Below are positions 39,264-52,190 of a stretch of 64,000 nt of DNA, in pieces. The notes under the pieces are model-generated. The model ran no database searches and was not told the DNA's origin. It saw nothing but the letters and a program-made list of their open reading frames with translations. The position numbers and the translations under genes were made by a program. The stretch spans positions 58,009 to 122,008 of the forward strand of contig JAREIK010005962.1 in NCBI GenBank assembly GCA_029783825.1. The letters are read 5' to 3'. Each line of letters starts with the position of its first letter. Position 1 is the stretch's first letter. The stretch comes from Sapria himalayana (lineage: Eukaryota; Streptophyta; Magnoliopsida; Malpighiales; Rafflesiaceae).

Positions 39264-42120
39264 TATTATAAATGAATATCTTATAACTAGAAATAAATGA
39301 CTTTTATATAACGTGTTATAAATCATACACTTATAACTCATTATAAATGATTGTCTTTTAACTTGTTATAAATGACTCGCATATGATTCATTATAAAATG
39401 CTCTATTTAACTCATTATAAATGACTTCTTATAGCTCACTATAAATGACTCTCTTATAACTCATTATAAATTATTATCCTATAACTCATTTTAAACAACT
39501 ATGTTAAAATGCATTATAAATGACTCACTTGTAGCTCATTATAAATGTATCTCCATCTAGCTAGTTATAAATGAGTGTATTATAACTCATTTTAAACAAA
39601 TATTTTATAACTCATTATAAATGATTGTCTTATAACTGTTTCTAAATGAGTTGCTTACAACTCATTATAAATGAGTCTCTTATAACTTATTATAATTGAG
39701 TGTCTTGCAAATCAATATAAATGTGTGTTTCTAACACATTATATATGACCATCTTATAACTTGTTGTATATGACTATCATATAACTCATTATAAACTATT
39801 ATCTTATCACTCAATATATAGGACTATCTTATAACTCTTTATAATTGAGTATCATAGAACTCATTATAAGTGAGTATCATAAATTATTATAATTATCTAA
39901 TAAATGATTAGAGCGTCTAAAAAATCATTTTATATGAATATGTAATAGATCATTAGACATGAGTGTCATATAACTCATAAATAAGTGTCTTATAACTAGT
40001 TTTAAGTGAGTTTGTTATAAATCATTATAAACAAGTCTCTTATAACTCAATATAAACAAGTCTCTATTAACTCATTATAAATAAGTACATTACAACTCAT
40101 TATAAAAGAGTGCATTACAACTCATTAAAAAAGAGTGTATTATAATTTATTATAAATGAGTATCTATTAACTCATTATAAAATAGTGTATTATAACATAT
40201 CATAAATGAGTGTCTTATATGTCATTATAAATGTGCATCATATATATCAATTAAAATGATAGACTTTTAATACATTATAAATGAATGTCATATAACCCAT
40301 TATAAATAAGGGTCATATAACTCATGATAAATAATTCTTTTATTACTCATTATAATGAGTATCATATAACTCATTATAAATGTCTTTCTTATAACTCATT
40401 ATAAATGACTATCATATAAATCATTATAAATGACTATCTTATAACATATTATAAACAACTATCTTAAAATGCATTATAAATGACAATCTTATTACTTATT
40501 ATAAATGACTCTCTGATAACTCATTATGGTGCATTGCTTATTACTCATTATAAATGCGCTCTAATAATGCATTTTAAATTCCTCTCTTATTATTCATTTT
40601 AAATTACTATCTTATAACTTGTTATAAATTACTCTCTTATAACTAATTATAAATGACTCTTATAACTCATTATAAGTGATTTCCTTACAACTCGTTATAA
40701 ATGATTCTCTTGTAGTTCATTATAAACAAATCTATTATAGCTCATTATTAATGAGTGTCTTATAACTCATTATTATGACTAATTATAAATTAGCATTTTA
40801 TAAATCATAATAAATGATTGTCTTATAACTACTTATAATAAGTATCTTATAAAATTATTATAAATGAGTGTCATATGAACTCATTATAAAGTAGTGTATG
40901 ATCAAGTTAATATAAATGAGAGACTTATCAAATTGTTGTGAATGGGGGACTTATCAATTCAATATGTATTATTGTCTAATCAACTCATTATAAGAGAGTT
41001 TCTAATCGAATTATTACAAATGAATGTTTTATCAAGTCAGTATAAATTGTGCCTTATCAACTCTTTATAAATAAGTGTCTTATCATCTTTTTATACATGA
41101 GTATCTTCTTAACTCCTCGTAAATGACTATATTATCAACTCATCAAAAATGAGTGTATTATCAATTCATCATAAATGAGCATCTTAGCAACTCATCATAC
41201 AAGAGTCTTATTAACTTATTTTAAAAGAGTGTCTTATCAACTCATTATAAATAAGTATCATATCAATTTGTAATGAGAGAGTGTCTTATCAAATCATCAT
41301 AAATGATTGTCTTATCAAGATATTTCAAAGAGTAATCTACCAATTCTTTATATATGGGTATCTTATTAACTTGTTACAAACAAGTACCTTATTAGCTATA
41401 TAAATGAGTGTCTTATCAATTCTTATAAATTAAAGTCGTATAAATCATTGTAAACTATATCATATAACACATTATAAATTTGGGTATTGTTACTCATTTT
41501 AAAAGAGTATCTTATATAGAGTGTGTTATTAATCATTATAAATAAGTGTGCTACCAACTCAATAAAAATGAGTAACTTATCAACTCATTATAAATGAGTG
41601 TCATATCAACTCATTATAAATGAGCCAATTTAACCTATTATAAATGTAAATATTATCAACTCATTATAATGATTATCTTATTAACTCATTATAATCATGA
41701 ATCTTATAACTCATTTTAAATTAGTATCTAATAACTACTTATTAATGAGTATCTTATAAACTCATTATAAACAAGTATCTTATCAAGTAATTATAAAAGT
41801 GTGACATATCAACTCCTTAATAAATGTGTATCTTATGTAGTGGTTATAAATGAATTTCTTATCAACTCATTATTAATGGTTATCTTATAAACTTATTATA
41901 AATGAGTAACTTATAAATTCTTTATAAGTGGCCATGTTATCAACTCATTATAAATGGGTTTCATATGAATTCATTGTAAACGAGTTTCTTATAAATTAAT
42001 TATAAATGAGTGTATTATCATCTCATTATAAATTTGTATCTTAAAAACTCATTATCAACAACTATCTTTTCAACTAGTAATAAATTAATGTCTTACCAAC
42101 TCATTATAAAATGGGTATCT

Positions 42121-44260
42121 TATTCACATGATATAAATGGATGTCTCATCAACTTTTAAATAAGTGTCTTATCAACTTATTATAAACAAGTCTTATTAAC
42201 TCTCCGTACATGATTGTCTTATAAACTCATTATAAATGAGTGTCTTATGACTCATTATAAATGAGTTAATAATCAAAGTATTATAAATGAGTCAAATCAA
42301 CACAAAATAAAATGAGTATCTTATTAACTCATTATAATAAAAATGACTTATCAATTTCTTATATTTAAAATTATTATAAATGAGTATCTTATAACTCGTT
42401 ATAAATGAGGGTCTTATAACTAACTATAAATGAATGTCTTATATCTCATTATAATGAGTGCCATATATATCATTATAAATGGACTTAAACATATTATAAT
42501 TGAGTGTCTTACAACTCATTAATAATGAGTATCTTATAACTCAAGATAAATGACAATTTAATTACTCATTATACATGAGTATCATATAACTCATTATAAA
42601 TGTATTTTTATAACTCATGATAAATGACAGTCTAATTTCTCATTATACATGAGTATCATATAACTCATTATAAATGTATTTCTTATATTTCATGATAAAT
42701 GATTGCCACATAACTTATTATAAATGACTATCATATAACTTGTTATAAAACATGTATCTTCTAACTCATTATAAACAGCAATCATATAACTCATTATAAA
42801 TGACTCTCTTATAACTCGATATAAGTGCTTATCTTATTACTCAATATAAATGAGTCACTATAATTCATTATAAATGACTCTCTTATTACTCATTGTTATG
42901 ACTATCTTATAATTCATTATAAATGCCTCTCTTATTACTCATTGTTAATGACTATCTTATAATTCATTATAATGACTTTTATAACTCATTATAAATGACT
43001 CTCTTATAACTCATTATAAATGATTGTCTTATTACTCACTATAAATGGCTGTCCTGCAGCACATTATAAACAAATATATTATAGCTCATTATTAATGAGT
43101 ATCTTATAATGTATTATAAATGAGTGTCTTATGATTCATTATAAATGAGTGTCTTATGATTCATTATAAATGAGTGTCTTATAACTCATTATAAATTAGT
43201 ATTTTATAACTCCTTATAATGAGTATCATATCAACTCATTATAAACAAAGGTATTATCAACTTATTATAAATTTGTGTATTGTTACTAATTATAAAAAGT
43301 GTCATATATAGAGTACCTTATTATCGACTAAATAAAAAAGAGTATCTTATCAACTCATTATAAAAGAGTGTCTTATCAACTATTAATAAAAAAGTATCAT
43401 ATCAACTCATTATAAATGAGTTTCATTAAATTCATTATAAATGAGTTTCTTATAAACTAATTATAAATAAGTGTTTTATCAATTCATTATAAACAAGTGT
43501 CTTATATGTTTGTTATACACAAGTATCTTATCAATTCATTATAAATGAGTGTCATATTAGCTCATTATAAATAAATATCTTAACTACTCATTATCAACTA
43601 CTATCTTTTCAACTAATTATAAATGAATGCATTATCAACTCATTATAAAATAGTTATCTTATTCACATGATATAAATGGGTGTCTCATCAATTTTTAAAT
43701 GAGTGGCTTATCAACTTATTATATACAAGAGTCTTATTAACTCTTTGTATATGATTGTCTGATAAACTCATTATAAATGATTATCTTATAACTCATTATA
43801 AATGATTTAATAATCAAAGTGTTATAAATGAGTCTTATCAACAAAAAATAAAATGAGTATCTTATAAACTCATTATAAATAATTATTCTTTATAATGAGT
43901 TTCTTATCAACTTATTATAAATGAGTATTTTTAAAATTTTTATAAATGAATGTCTTATAACTCATTATAAATGAGGGTCTTATAATTTACTATAAATGAT
44001 TGTCTTATATCTAATTATAAATGAGTGTCTTATATATCATTATAAATGAGGGACATAAAACTCATTATAATTGAGTGTCTTACAACTCATTATAAATGTG
44101 TATCTTATAACTCATAATAAATGGCAATCTAATTACCCATTATACATGAGTATCATATAACTCATTATAAATGTATCTCATATAACTCATGAAAAATTAT
44201 TGCCACATAACTCACTATAAATGACTATCATATAACTTGTTATAAACACATATCTTATAA
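42121..44260 (+). repeat. Higher-order repeat of about 1.54 kb in the satellite (two aligned copies)
   Basis: ATTCACATGATATAAATGG starts at 42122 and again at 43661, 1,539 bp later. It is followed in both places by the same succession of variant monomers: GTCTCATCAA, an ACTCTxxGTAxATGATTGTCT block, AATAATCAAAGT, an AAAATAAAATGAGTATCTTAT block and, further on, ATTATACATGAGTATCATATA and GCCACATAACT. A weaker third match begins near 40.3 kb (AACAAATCTATTATAGCTC at 40724 compares with 43069 and 44493). Confidence 0.85.
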
Positions 44261-44903
44261 CTCATTTTAAATAGCAATCTTATAACTCAATATAAATGAC
44301 TCTATTATAACTCAATATAAGTGCCACTCCTATTACTCATTATAAAATGAGTCACTTATAATTCATTATAAATGCTTCTCTTATTACTCTTTGTTAATGA
44401 CTATCTTATAACTCATTATAATGACTCTTAATGCTGATTATGATTGATTTCCTTATTACTCACTATAAATTACTTCCTTATAGCTTATATTAAACAAATA
44501 TAATATAGCTCGTTATAATGAGTATCTTATAACCTATTATAAATGAGTGTCTCATGACTCATTATATATGAGTGTTTTATAACTCATTATAAAATAGTAG
44601 TTTTATAACTTATTATAAATAAGAATCTTATCAACTCATTATAACTAATATCTTATCAACTCATTATAAACTAATATCTTATCAACTCATTATAAATTAT
44701 TATCTTATCAACTCATTATAAATGAGTATCTTATTAACGCATTATAAATTTTTGTCTAATCAACTAATTATAATAGAGGGTCTAATCAATTTAATATAAA
44801 TAATTGTCTTGTGAAGTCATTATAAATATGCTTCATATCGATTCTTTATAAATGAGTATATTATCAACTCATTATAAATCTGTTTCTTATCAACTCATTA
44901 AAA

Positions 44904-45160
44904 ATGAGTGTCTTATCAACCTGTTATAAAAGAGTATCTTATCAACTCATCATAAATGAGTGTCTTATCAACCTGTTATAAAAGTATCTTATCAACTCAT
45001 CATAAATGAGTGTCTTATCAACTCATCATAAATGAGTGTCTTATCAACTCATCATAAATGAGTGTCTTATCAACTCATCATAAATGAGTGTCTAATCAAC
45101 TCATCATAAATGAGTGTCTTATCAACTCATCATAAATGAGTGTCTTATCAACTCATTATA
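44904..45160 (+). repeat. Homogenised satellite run (CATCATAAATGAGTG type)
   Basis: Seven near-identical 26-bp units carrying the variant ACTCATCATAAAT stand in tandem, preceded by a two-unit duplication with AACCTGTTATAAAAG. The similarity is far above the array average, which shows recent expansion. Confidence 0.93.
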
Positions 45161-46545
45161 AATGAGTATATTACCAACTCATTATAAAATAGAGTATTAT
45201 TAACTCATTTTAAATGTGTGTCATATCAACTCATTATAAATGAGTTTCTTAATAATTCATTATGAGAGAGTGTCAAATCAACTCATCATAAATGATTGTC
45301 TTATAAATTTGTTTTAGACGAGTATCCTATCAAATCTTTATATATGAGAATATTATCCACTCTTTACAAAAGAATATATTTTTACTAGATAAATGATTGT
45401 CTTATCAACTCATTATAAACTAATGTCTTATAAATCATTATAAATTATATCTTATATCATATTATAAAAGTTCCTTACTCATTATAAAAGAGTGTCTTAT
45501 AATTTATTATAAATGTCTTATTACACTTTAATAATGAGTGTTTTATCAACTCATTATAAATGAATAACTTAACAAATCATTATATATATCTTATCAAATT
45601 ATTATAAATGAGTATCTTATCAACTTATTATAAATGAGTATCCTATCAAATCATTATAAGTAAGATTCTTATGCATTCACCAAATGTTAGTTTATCATAA
45701 ATTAATTATAAATGAGTGTCTTTTCGACTCATTTTAAACAAGTGTCTTATCAATTCATTGTAAATGATAGTGTTATCAACTCATTATGAATGAGCAATTT
45801 ATCAACTGAATATAAACTAATATCTTGTCAACTAGTTATAAAATGAGCATCTTATTGACTCATTATAACCTGAGAGTCTTATCAAGTAGTTATAAATGAG
45901 TGTCTTATCGAGTAGTTATAAATAAGTGTCTTATCGAGTAGTTATAAATGAGTGTTTTTTAACTTATAAATAAGTGCCTTATCAAGTAATTATAAAGAAA
46001 AGTTTTATTAACTCATTGTAAATGATTGTCTTATCAACTCATTATAGATGAGTATCATAAAACTCATTATAAATGAGTTACTAATCAATATGTCATAAAT
46101 GATAGGCGTATCAAATAATAATAAATTTAGTGCCTTATTAACTCATAATAAATAAGTGTCTTATCAATCTGTTTTCAAAAATTATCATATCAACTCGTTA
46201 TAAACATATGTCTTATCAAATCATAATAAATGAATATCTTATAAACTCAATATTAAAAATAGTTTTATCAACTCATTCTGAATTAGATATTTTATCAATT
46301 TGTTATAAATGAGTGTCTTACCAACTCATTAAGAAAGATTATCTTATAATTTCATTATAAATGAATATCTTATTAAGTTTTTAAAAATAAATATCTTATC
46401 AATTCATTATAAATGAGTTTATTATCAACTTGTTATAAATGAATATCTTATCAAGTTCATAAATGTGTGTGTTATCAACTCAATATAAATGAATATCTTA
46501 TAAATCATTATAAATGTGTGTCTTAAAATTCATTATAAATAAGTA

Positions 46546-46690
46546 TCTTATAACTCATTATAAATGAGTGTCTTATAACTCATTATAAATGAGTGTCTTA
46601 TAACTCATTATAAATGAGTGTCTTATAACTCATTATAAATGAGTGTCTTATAACTCATTATAAATGAGTGTCTTATAACACCTTATAAAT
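46546..46690 (+). repeat. Homogenised run of the 25-bp subfamily
   Basis: Five to six virtually identical 25-bp units (GTGTCTTATAACTCATT plus ATAAATGA) stand in tandem. Confidence 0.95.
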
Positions 46691-47400
46691 GAGTGTCTTA
46701 TCAACTATTTGTAAATGAGTACTTATCATTTCATTATAAATGAGTTTTATCAACACGTTTAAAAAAAAATTATAAACTCTTTATACATGAGTGTCTAATC
46801 AACTCATTATAAATTTATTTCTAATCAATTTATTATAAGAGAGTGTCTAGTCACCTTGTTATAAATGATTGTCTTATCAAATCATTATAAACAAGCTTCT
46901 TGTCAACATTTTACAAATGAATATCTTGTCGACTCATTTTAATTGAGTTTCTTATTAACTCATTATAAACAAGTATCTTATTGACTTATTATAAAAGGGA
47001 GTCATATAAACTGATACTAAAATAATGGCTTATAAACACATTACAAATGAATATCTCATAAACTCGTTATGATAAAATGTCTTATCTATTCATTATAAAT
47101 GATTATCTTATCAAGTTATTTAAAATGATTATCTTATCAACTATTTATAAAATGATTATCTTATCAAGTTGTTTAAAATGAGTATCCTATCAACTCTTTA
47201 TAGAGGAGTATCTTATCAATTCATTACTTATGAATATCTTATTAAATGGATAAATGAGTATCTTATCAACTCATTATAAATGAGTATCTTATAAATCATT
47301 GTAAAATATGTCTTATAACTCATTATAAATTAAATCTTATTATTAATTATAAAGAGTGTCTTATAACTCAGAATAATTTGTATTTTATTATATATATTTT

Positions 47401-47474
47401 TATTTCACCCTCCCCCCAATCCCCCTTACCAACCCTAGGTAGATATATACAACAAACTTCCACACTAGTCAATC
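47401..47474 (-). other. Polypurine-tract-like conserved block, copy 2
   Basis: It matches 39111-39189 through CACCCTCCCC, CAATCCCCCTTACCAACC, TAGGTAGAT and CACTAGTCAATCA. On the minus strand the purine run ends GGGTGAAAT and is followed after about 30 bp by satellite units. Confidence 0.65.
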
Positions 47475-47602
47475 ATTAAATGAGCATCTTATAAATCATT
47501 GTAAACCATGTCTTATGGCTCATTATAATGAAAGTCTTAGTATTAAATATAAAAGAGTGTCTTATAACTCATAATAAATTAGTATCTTATTATATGTTTT
47601 TT

Positions 47603-47683
47603 TTATTTCACCCCCCCCCCCCCCAATCCCCTCTTACCAATCCCAGGTAGATGCATACGAAAAATTTTCACACTTGTCAATCA
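47603..47683 (-). other. Polypurine-tract-like conserved block, copy 3
   Basis: The same block appears with an expanded C run (about 15). On the minus strand TGAAATAAAAA follows the purine run, then satellite units. Confidence 0.65.
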
Positions 47684-47690
47684 TCTTAGT

Positions 47691-47770
47691 AATGATCATG
47701 ACTAAGTACATTTAATTATAGAGTTCTTATGAGATCTAATGCATTAGTAATGATTTACACATTTAATATC
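47691..47770. other. Short non-satellite stretch
   Basis: About 80 bp without satellite units follow block copy 3 before the array resumes. No feature recognised. Confidence 0.5.
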
Positions 47771-50565
47771 TTATTATATGTTATAAATAAGTTTGTTATC
47801 AACTTATTATAAAGAGTAACTTGTCGACTCATTATAAATTAGTGTTTTATCAATTTATATAAATGAGTTCCTATCAACCCATTATAAATGAATATCTTAT
47901 TAACTCATTATAATGAGTACCTTATCGACTCATAAAAAAAGAGTGTTTTATATCTTTTTATTATCTAATGTTAAATAATTCATTATAAATAAGTGTCTTA
48001 TAACTTATTTTAAATGATCATATAATAAGTACTATAAATGAGTGTCTTGTCAACTCATTATAAAAAAGTATCTTATCAACTACTTGTATGTGATTGACTT
48101 ATCAACTCATTATAAATTAGTATCATATAAATTATTTTAATTGAGTGGCTTATAACTCATTATGAATGAGTATCTTATTGCTGATTTTAAATAAGTATTT
48201 TGTATCTCATTATAAATGAGCGTGACATCAAATTATTTAAATTAAATCTTGTTTATACTTTATAAATGAGTTTCTAATCAACTCCTTAAAATGAGTTTCT
48301 TATCAACTATTTATAAAAGACTATTTTATCATCTTCTTATAAATGAGTGTCTTATCATGTAATTTGTAAATTAGTGTGTTATGAACTCTTTATAAACTAC
48401 CATCTTATCATGTATTATAAATGAGTGTCTTATGATCTCTTTATAAACTATTATCTTATCAACTAGTTATACATGAGTGTCTTATCTACTCATTGTAAAA
48501 CAATATCTTATAAATTCAATATAAATGAGTGACATTTCAACTCCTTATAAATGAGTATAACTCATTTTGAGGTGTGTCTTATCGATTTTTTTTATAAACA
48601 AATATCTTATCATCTCATTATGAAAAAGTATCTTATCAACATATTATGAGAGAGTATCTTATCAATTCCTTATAACTAATTGTCTAAAATAGTCATTATG
48701 ATATTATGTTATTAACTCTTTATAAATTAGTGACTTATCAACTCTATAAAGTGTATTATCTACTCTTCATAAATGAGTATGCTATAAATCATTATAAGTG
48801 AGTTTTTTATAATTCATTTTCAAATGAGTGTCATATTACTCGCTATAAATGAGTGTCTTATAACTCATATAAATACATGTTTTATTACTCATTATAAATG
48901 AGTATTTTATTATCTATTATAAATGAGTATCATATGACTCTTTATAAATGAATCTTCTATAACTCATTATAAATGGGTCTCTATAGTTTGTTATAAATGA
49001 TTCTCATATAACTTATTTTAAATAAATAACTTATAACTCATTATAACTGGCCATCTTATAAAACATTATAAACTAGTGTCATATAATTGTTATAAATGAG
49101 TGTCTTATAACTCATTATAAACCTGTATATTATCAACTAGTTATAAATGTGTGTCTTTTCAATTCATTAAAATGATTGTCTTATCAACTTGTTAAAATAA
49201 TTTTCTTATCAATTCGTTATAAAAGTGTCTTATCATTCTATAAATGAGGGTTTGTTCAATTCATTGTAAATGGGTATTTTATAAACTCGTTATTAAAGTG
49301 CCATATCAACTCATTATAAATGCATGTCTGATCAACTCATTATAAACACATGTCTGATTAACTCATTATAAACACATGTTTGATCAACTCATTATAAACA
49401 TGTCTCTTATAAATTAATTTAAACCAGTGTCTTTATCTACTCATTATAAATGAGTTTCTTAGCAACTCGTTACAAATGAGCGACTTATCAAGTTTTTATA
49501 AATATCTTATTAACTTGTTATAAATGAGTGTCTTTCAACTCATTATAACAAGTTTCTTATCAACTCATTTTAAACAGGCTTCTTATCAACTCAATAAAAG
49601 AATTGTCTTACTAACTCATTATAAACAAGTATTTATTTCTCTTTAAAGACATGTCTTATAACTCATTATAGATGAGTAGATTCTCAACCTATTAAAAATG
49701 AGAGCCTTATTAACTCATTGTTAATGGATGCCATATAATCTTTTATAAATGAGTATGTTGTCAACTCATTATAAGTATGTGTTTATCATCTAGTTATAAT
49801 GGTCGTCTTATCAACTCATTATAAATGAGTGTCTTATCAACTTTATAAATATGAGTTTTATTAACTCATTATAAATGAGTGTCTTATTAACTCATTATAA
49901 ATGACTATATTATAATTCATTATAAATATATATCTTATAATTCATTATAAAAGAGTGTCTTTTAACTCATTATAAATGAATTTCTTATAACTCATAATAA
50001 ATGAGTATCTTATCAACTCATTATAAATGAGTTTCTTAACAACTTGTTATATATGAGTATCTTATTAACTCGTTATAAATATGTATCTTATCAACTCATT
50101 CTAAATGAGGGTCTTATCAATTTATTGTGAATGAGTATCTTATCAACTCCTTATAAAGAGTGTCCTATCAACTCATTAAAAAAGAATAACCAATTAACTT
50201 ATTATAAATGAATATATTATCAACACATTATAAATGAGTATTTATAAACATATTACAAATGAGTGTATTATGAACTAGTTATAAATAAGTAGCTTATCAA
50301 CTCATTACAAACTAGTCATAAAGGAGTGTGTAATAATTTTTTTTTATAAATGAGTATCTTATAACTCATTATAATGAATGTCTTATAAATCATTATATAT
50401 GAGTATCTAATAACTACTTATAAATGAGTTCTAATAAATTCATTTTAAATGAGTATTTTATCAACTCATTATAAATGAGTATCTTATTAACTTCTTATAA
50501 ATAAGTATCTTATCAACTCCTCATAAATGAATATATTATCAATTCATTATAAACAAGTATCATAT
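47771..50565 (+). repeat. 26-bp satellite array, segment 5
   Basis: Same monomer and orientation. Patches of the 25-bp form occur at about 48.8-49.1 and 49.9-50.0 kb. A triplicated unit with AACACATGTCTGAT-type sequence occurs at about 49315-49400. No genes. Confidence 0.96.
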
Positions 50566-52190
50566 TTTTGGTATGCTAAATACCAAATAAAACTAGTAAT
50601 CTTAGTCAATATTCATGATGTGTTTTATAGAAAAAACTTTAAAATGAATAATTTCACTAAGTTATATTTTTTATGAAATATGAAAGATAATTGAAAAATT
50701 CTAAGATGTTTGTTTGAAATGGAGACTGATGGATTGTTGAGAAGAATGGTAGTAAAAAGTTTTGTTAACTCGTAGAATTAATTATGTTATGACTTTGTTA
50801 TATCTCATTGAGTTATAAGATAGTTTTTACATTCATTCTTAGCTAAATTATATATGAATAATTATTATAATCTTCACGTGTGATAAATCTACTATATCAT
50901 TAACACAATTATTTCACTATGAAACACATTCTTTTTGGTTGTGAAACTTTATTGGAGTCATAATCACACTAGCTAAAAATATTTTTTAATAATTATGACA
51001 TTAATTTCATATTACAACAATCAAGTACCTCATTAGTACTCAAAGCCATGACAAGCTTTGGTGCCAAAACTTTTTCATTATAGAGCCAATAAATTCAAAA
51101 CAAAAACTATGTTGTTATTCCAAGCACCTCATCTTTTAGCTATAGAACGTTCTAGAGAATCATAATCAAGGCTCAGTCATTTCCAAGCTATGACATTTGC
51201 TCTCGAGAATGTCACTAGCCAGATCTTATTCCAATGTTGCAATTTTGAGTTATAGAGATAAAATGTGTAGTAGTGATCATTCTCATTTATGTGGTCATCT
51301 GATCCAAGAGAGGCTAAAGTAATGACTAATTATGTGTACCATTGTCATCTAATGTAAGAGAGCGACCAAAGTTATTGTTCATTCCCAATACTATGATTTT
51401 ATGTTCTAGAGACTAAATATGTAGTCATAGTTATTTTCAAGATTACTGCATTCTAAAGTTAGAAAGTGACAAAAACCACTACTCATTCCTATATAGCAAT
51501 GACTTTTGACTTAAAGTTTGCATCTAGCAATTTGAGTATAAAAGAGAAAATTATAAATTTTGAGACAATTCTGGGGCATGAGAAAAAAAATAAAGCTAGG
51601 ATTTTGAGAAATTTTTTCATCCAACCCTTGGAAAGATTCATGAACAAATCAGTGATGCAAGATACTTATCGATGTTCAAACTATCAAACATTCATAGATA
51701 TTTTAGTACTTTATGATAGTGTATATGCATAAAAAGTAAATTATGGATTAATTTTATAACTTTAGAGATTTGGTATGTTTTTATGAATAATTATAAAATC
51801 AACAGATTTTTAAAGGTATCTAGTAAAATATCTAGTATAATAAGCCTATTAGTTTTGACATCTATTCTTGGTAAAAATCATATTTAATTGGTCATTACAA
51901 TCCTTATATGTCATGATACTATAACTTGGTGGCACAATCATTCTACTTTATAACATAATCTTAATGGTTGAAATATTATCAGGAAGTCATAGTCATGCTA
52001 TCTTATAAAATTTAAATGGTTGTGACTCTTATCATCAAATGAAGGTACAAATATAAGTTTTATGTTTAAGCTAATTAATAGTTTTGGGGAATTGTTGCAG
52101 TACCAAGACAACATGATATATTAGAGAATAGAAGACTAGTGCCACTGCTACCTACAGCATTGCAGACACTTGAAGAAATATGAAGGGTAA
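50566..52190. other. Unique 1.6-kb block interrupting the satellite
   Basis: There are no satellite units between ATCATATTTTTGG and AAGGGTAAGTTTTG. Short phrases (GCTATGACA, GTCATAGT, GAGAxTAAAATGT) recur loosely, and the composition resembles 37.9-38.9 kb, so it may come from the same unidentified element. The open frame at 51466-51732 (plus, 88 codons) has no motif I recognise and I do not call it a gene. Clear TIRs, LTRs or target duplications were not found. Confidence 0.5.

Larger units (their letters stand above)
39264..47400 (+). repeat. 26/25-bp satellite array, segment 4, with higher-order structure
   Basis: Same satellite and orientation as segments 1-3. Domains of the 25-bp form (TCTTATAACTC) at about 39.26-40.85, 42.37-43.2, 43.95-44.6 and 46.5-46.69 kb alternate with domains of the 26-bp form (TCTTATCAACTC). 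Blocks at 42121-42720 and 43660-44260 match unit by unit with the same rare variants (for example ATTCACATGATATAAATGG, TTAATAATCAAAGT, ATTATACATGAGTATCAT), a higher-order repeat near 1.54 kb. Recently homogenised runs occur at 44904-45160 and 46546-46690. Confidence 0.95.
47274..47690 (+). repeat. Tandem duplication of about 205 bp joining satellite and polypurine-like block
   Basis: Copy 1 (about 47274-47474) and copy 2 (about 47475-47690) each start with satellite units (TCTTATAAATCATTGTAAA), continue with TTAxTATTAA and GAGTGTCTTATAACTCA, and end in an AT stretch followed by the CACCC...CAATCCCC...TTACCAA...GGTAGAT...CAATCAT block. The duplicated unit therefore contains both satellite and block. 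Confidence 0.85.

Noticed and set aside
51466..51732. 88-codon open frame in the unique block
   Set aside because: It has no recognisable domain and is short; nothing else supports translation.
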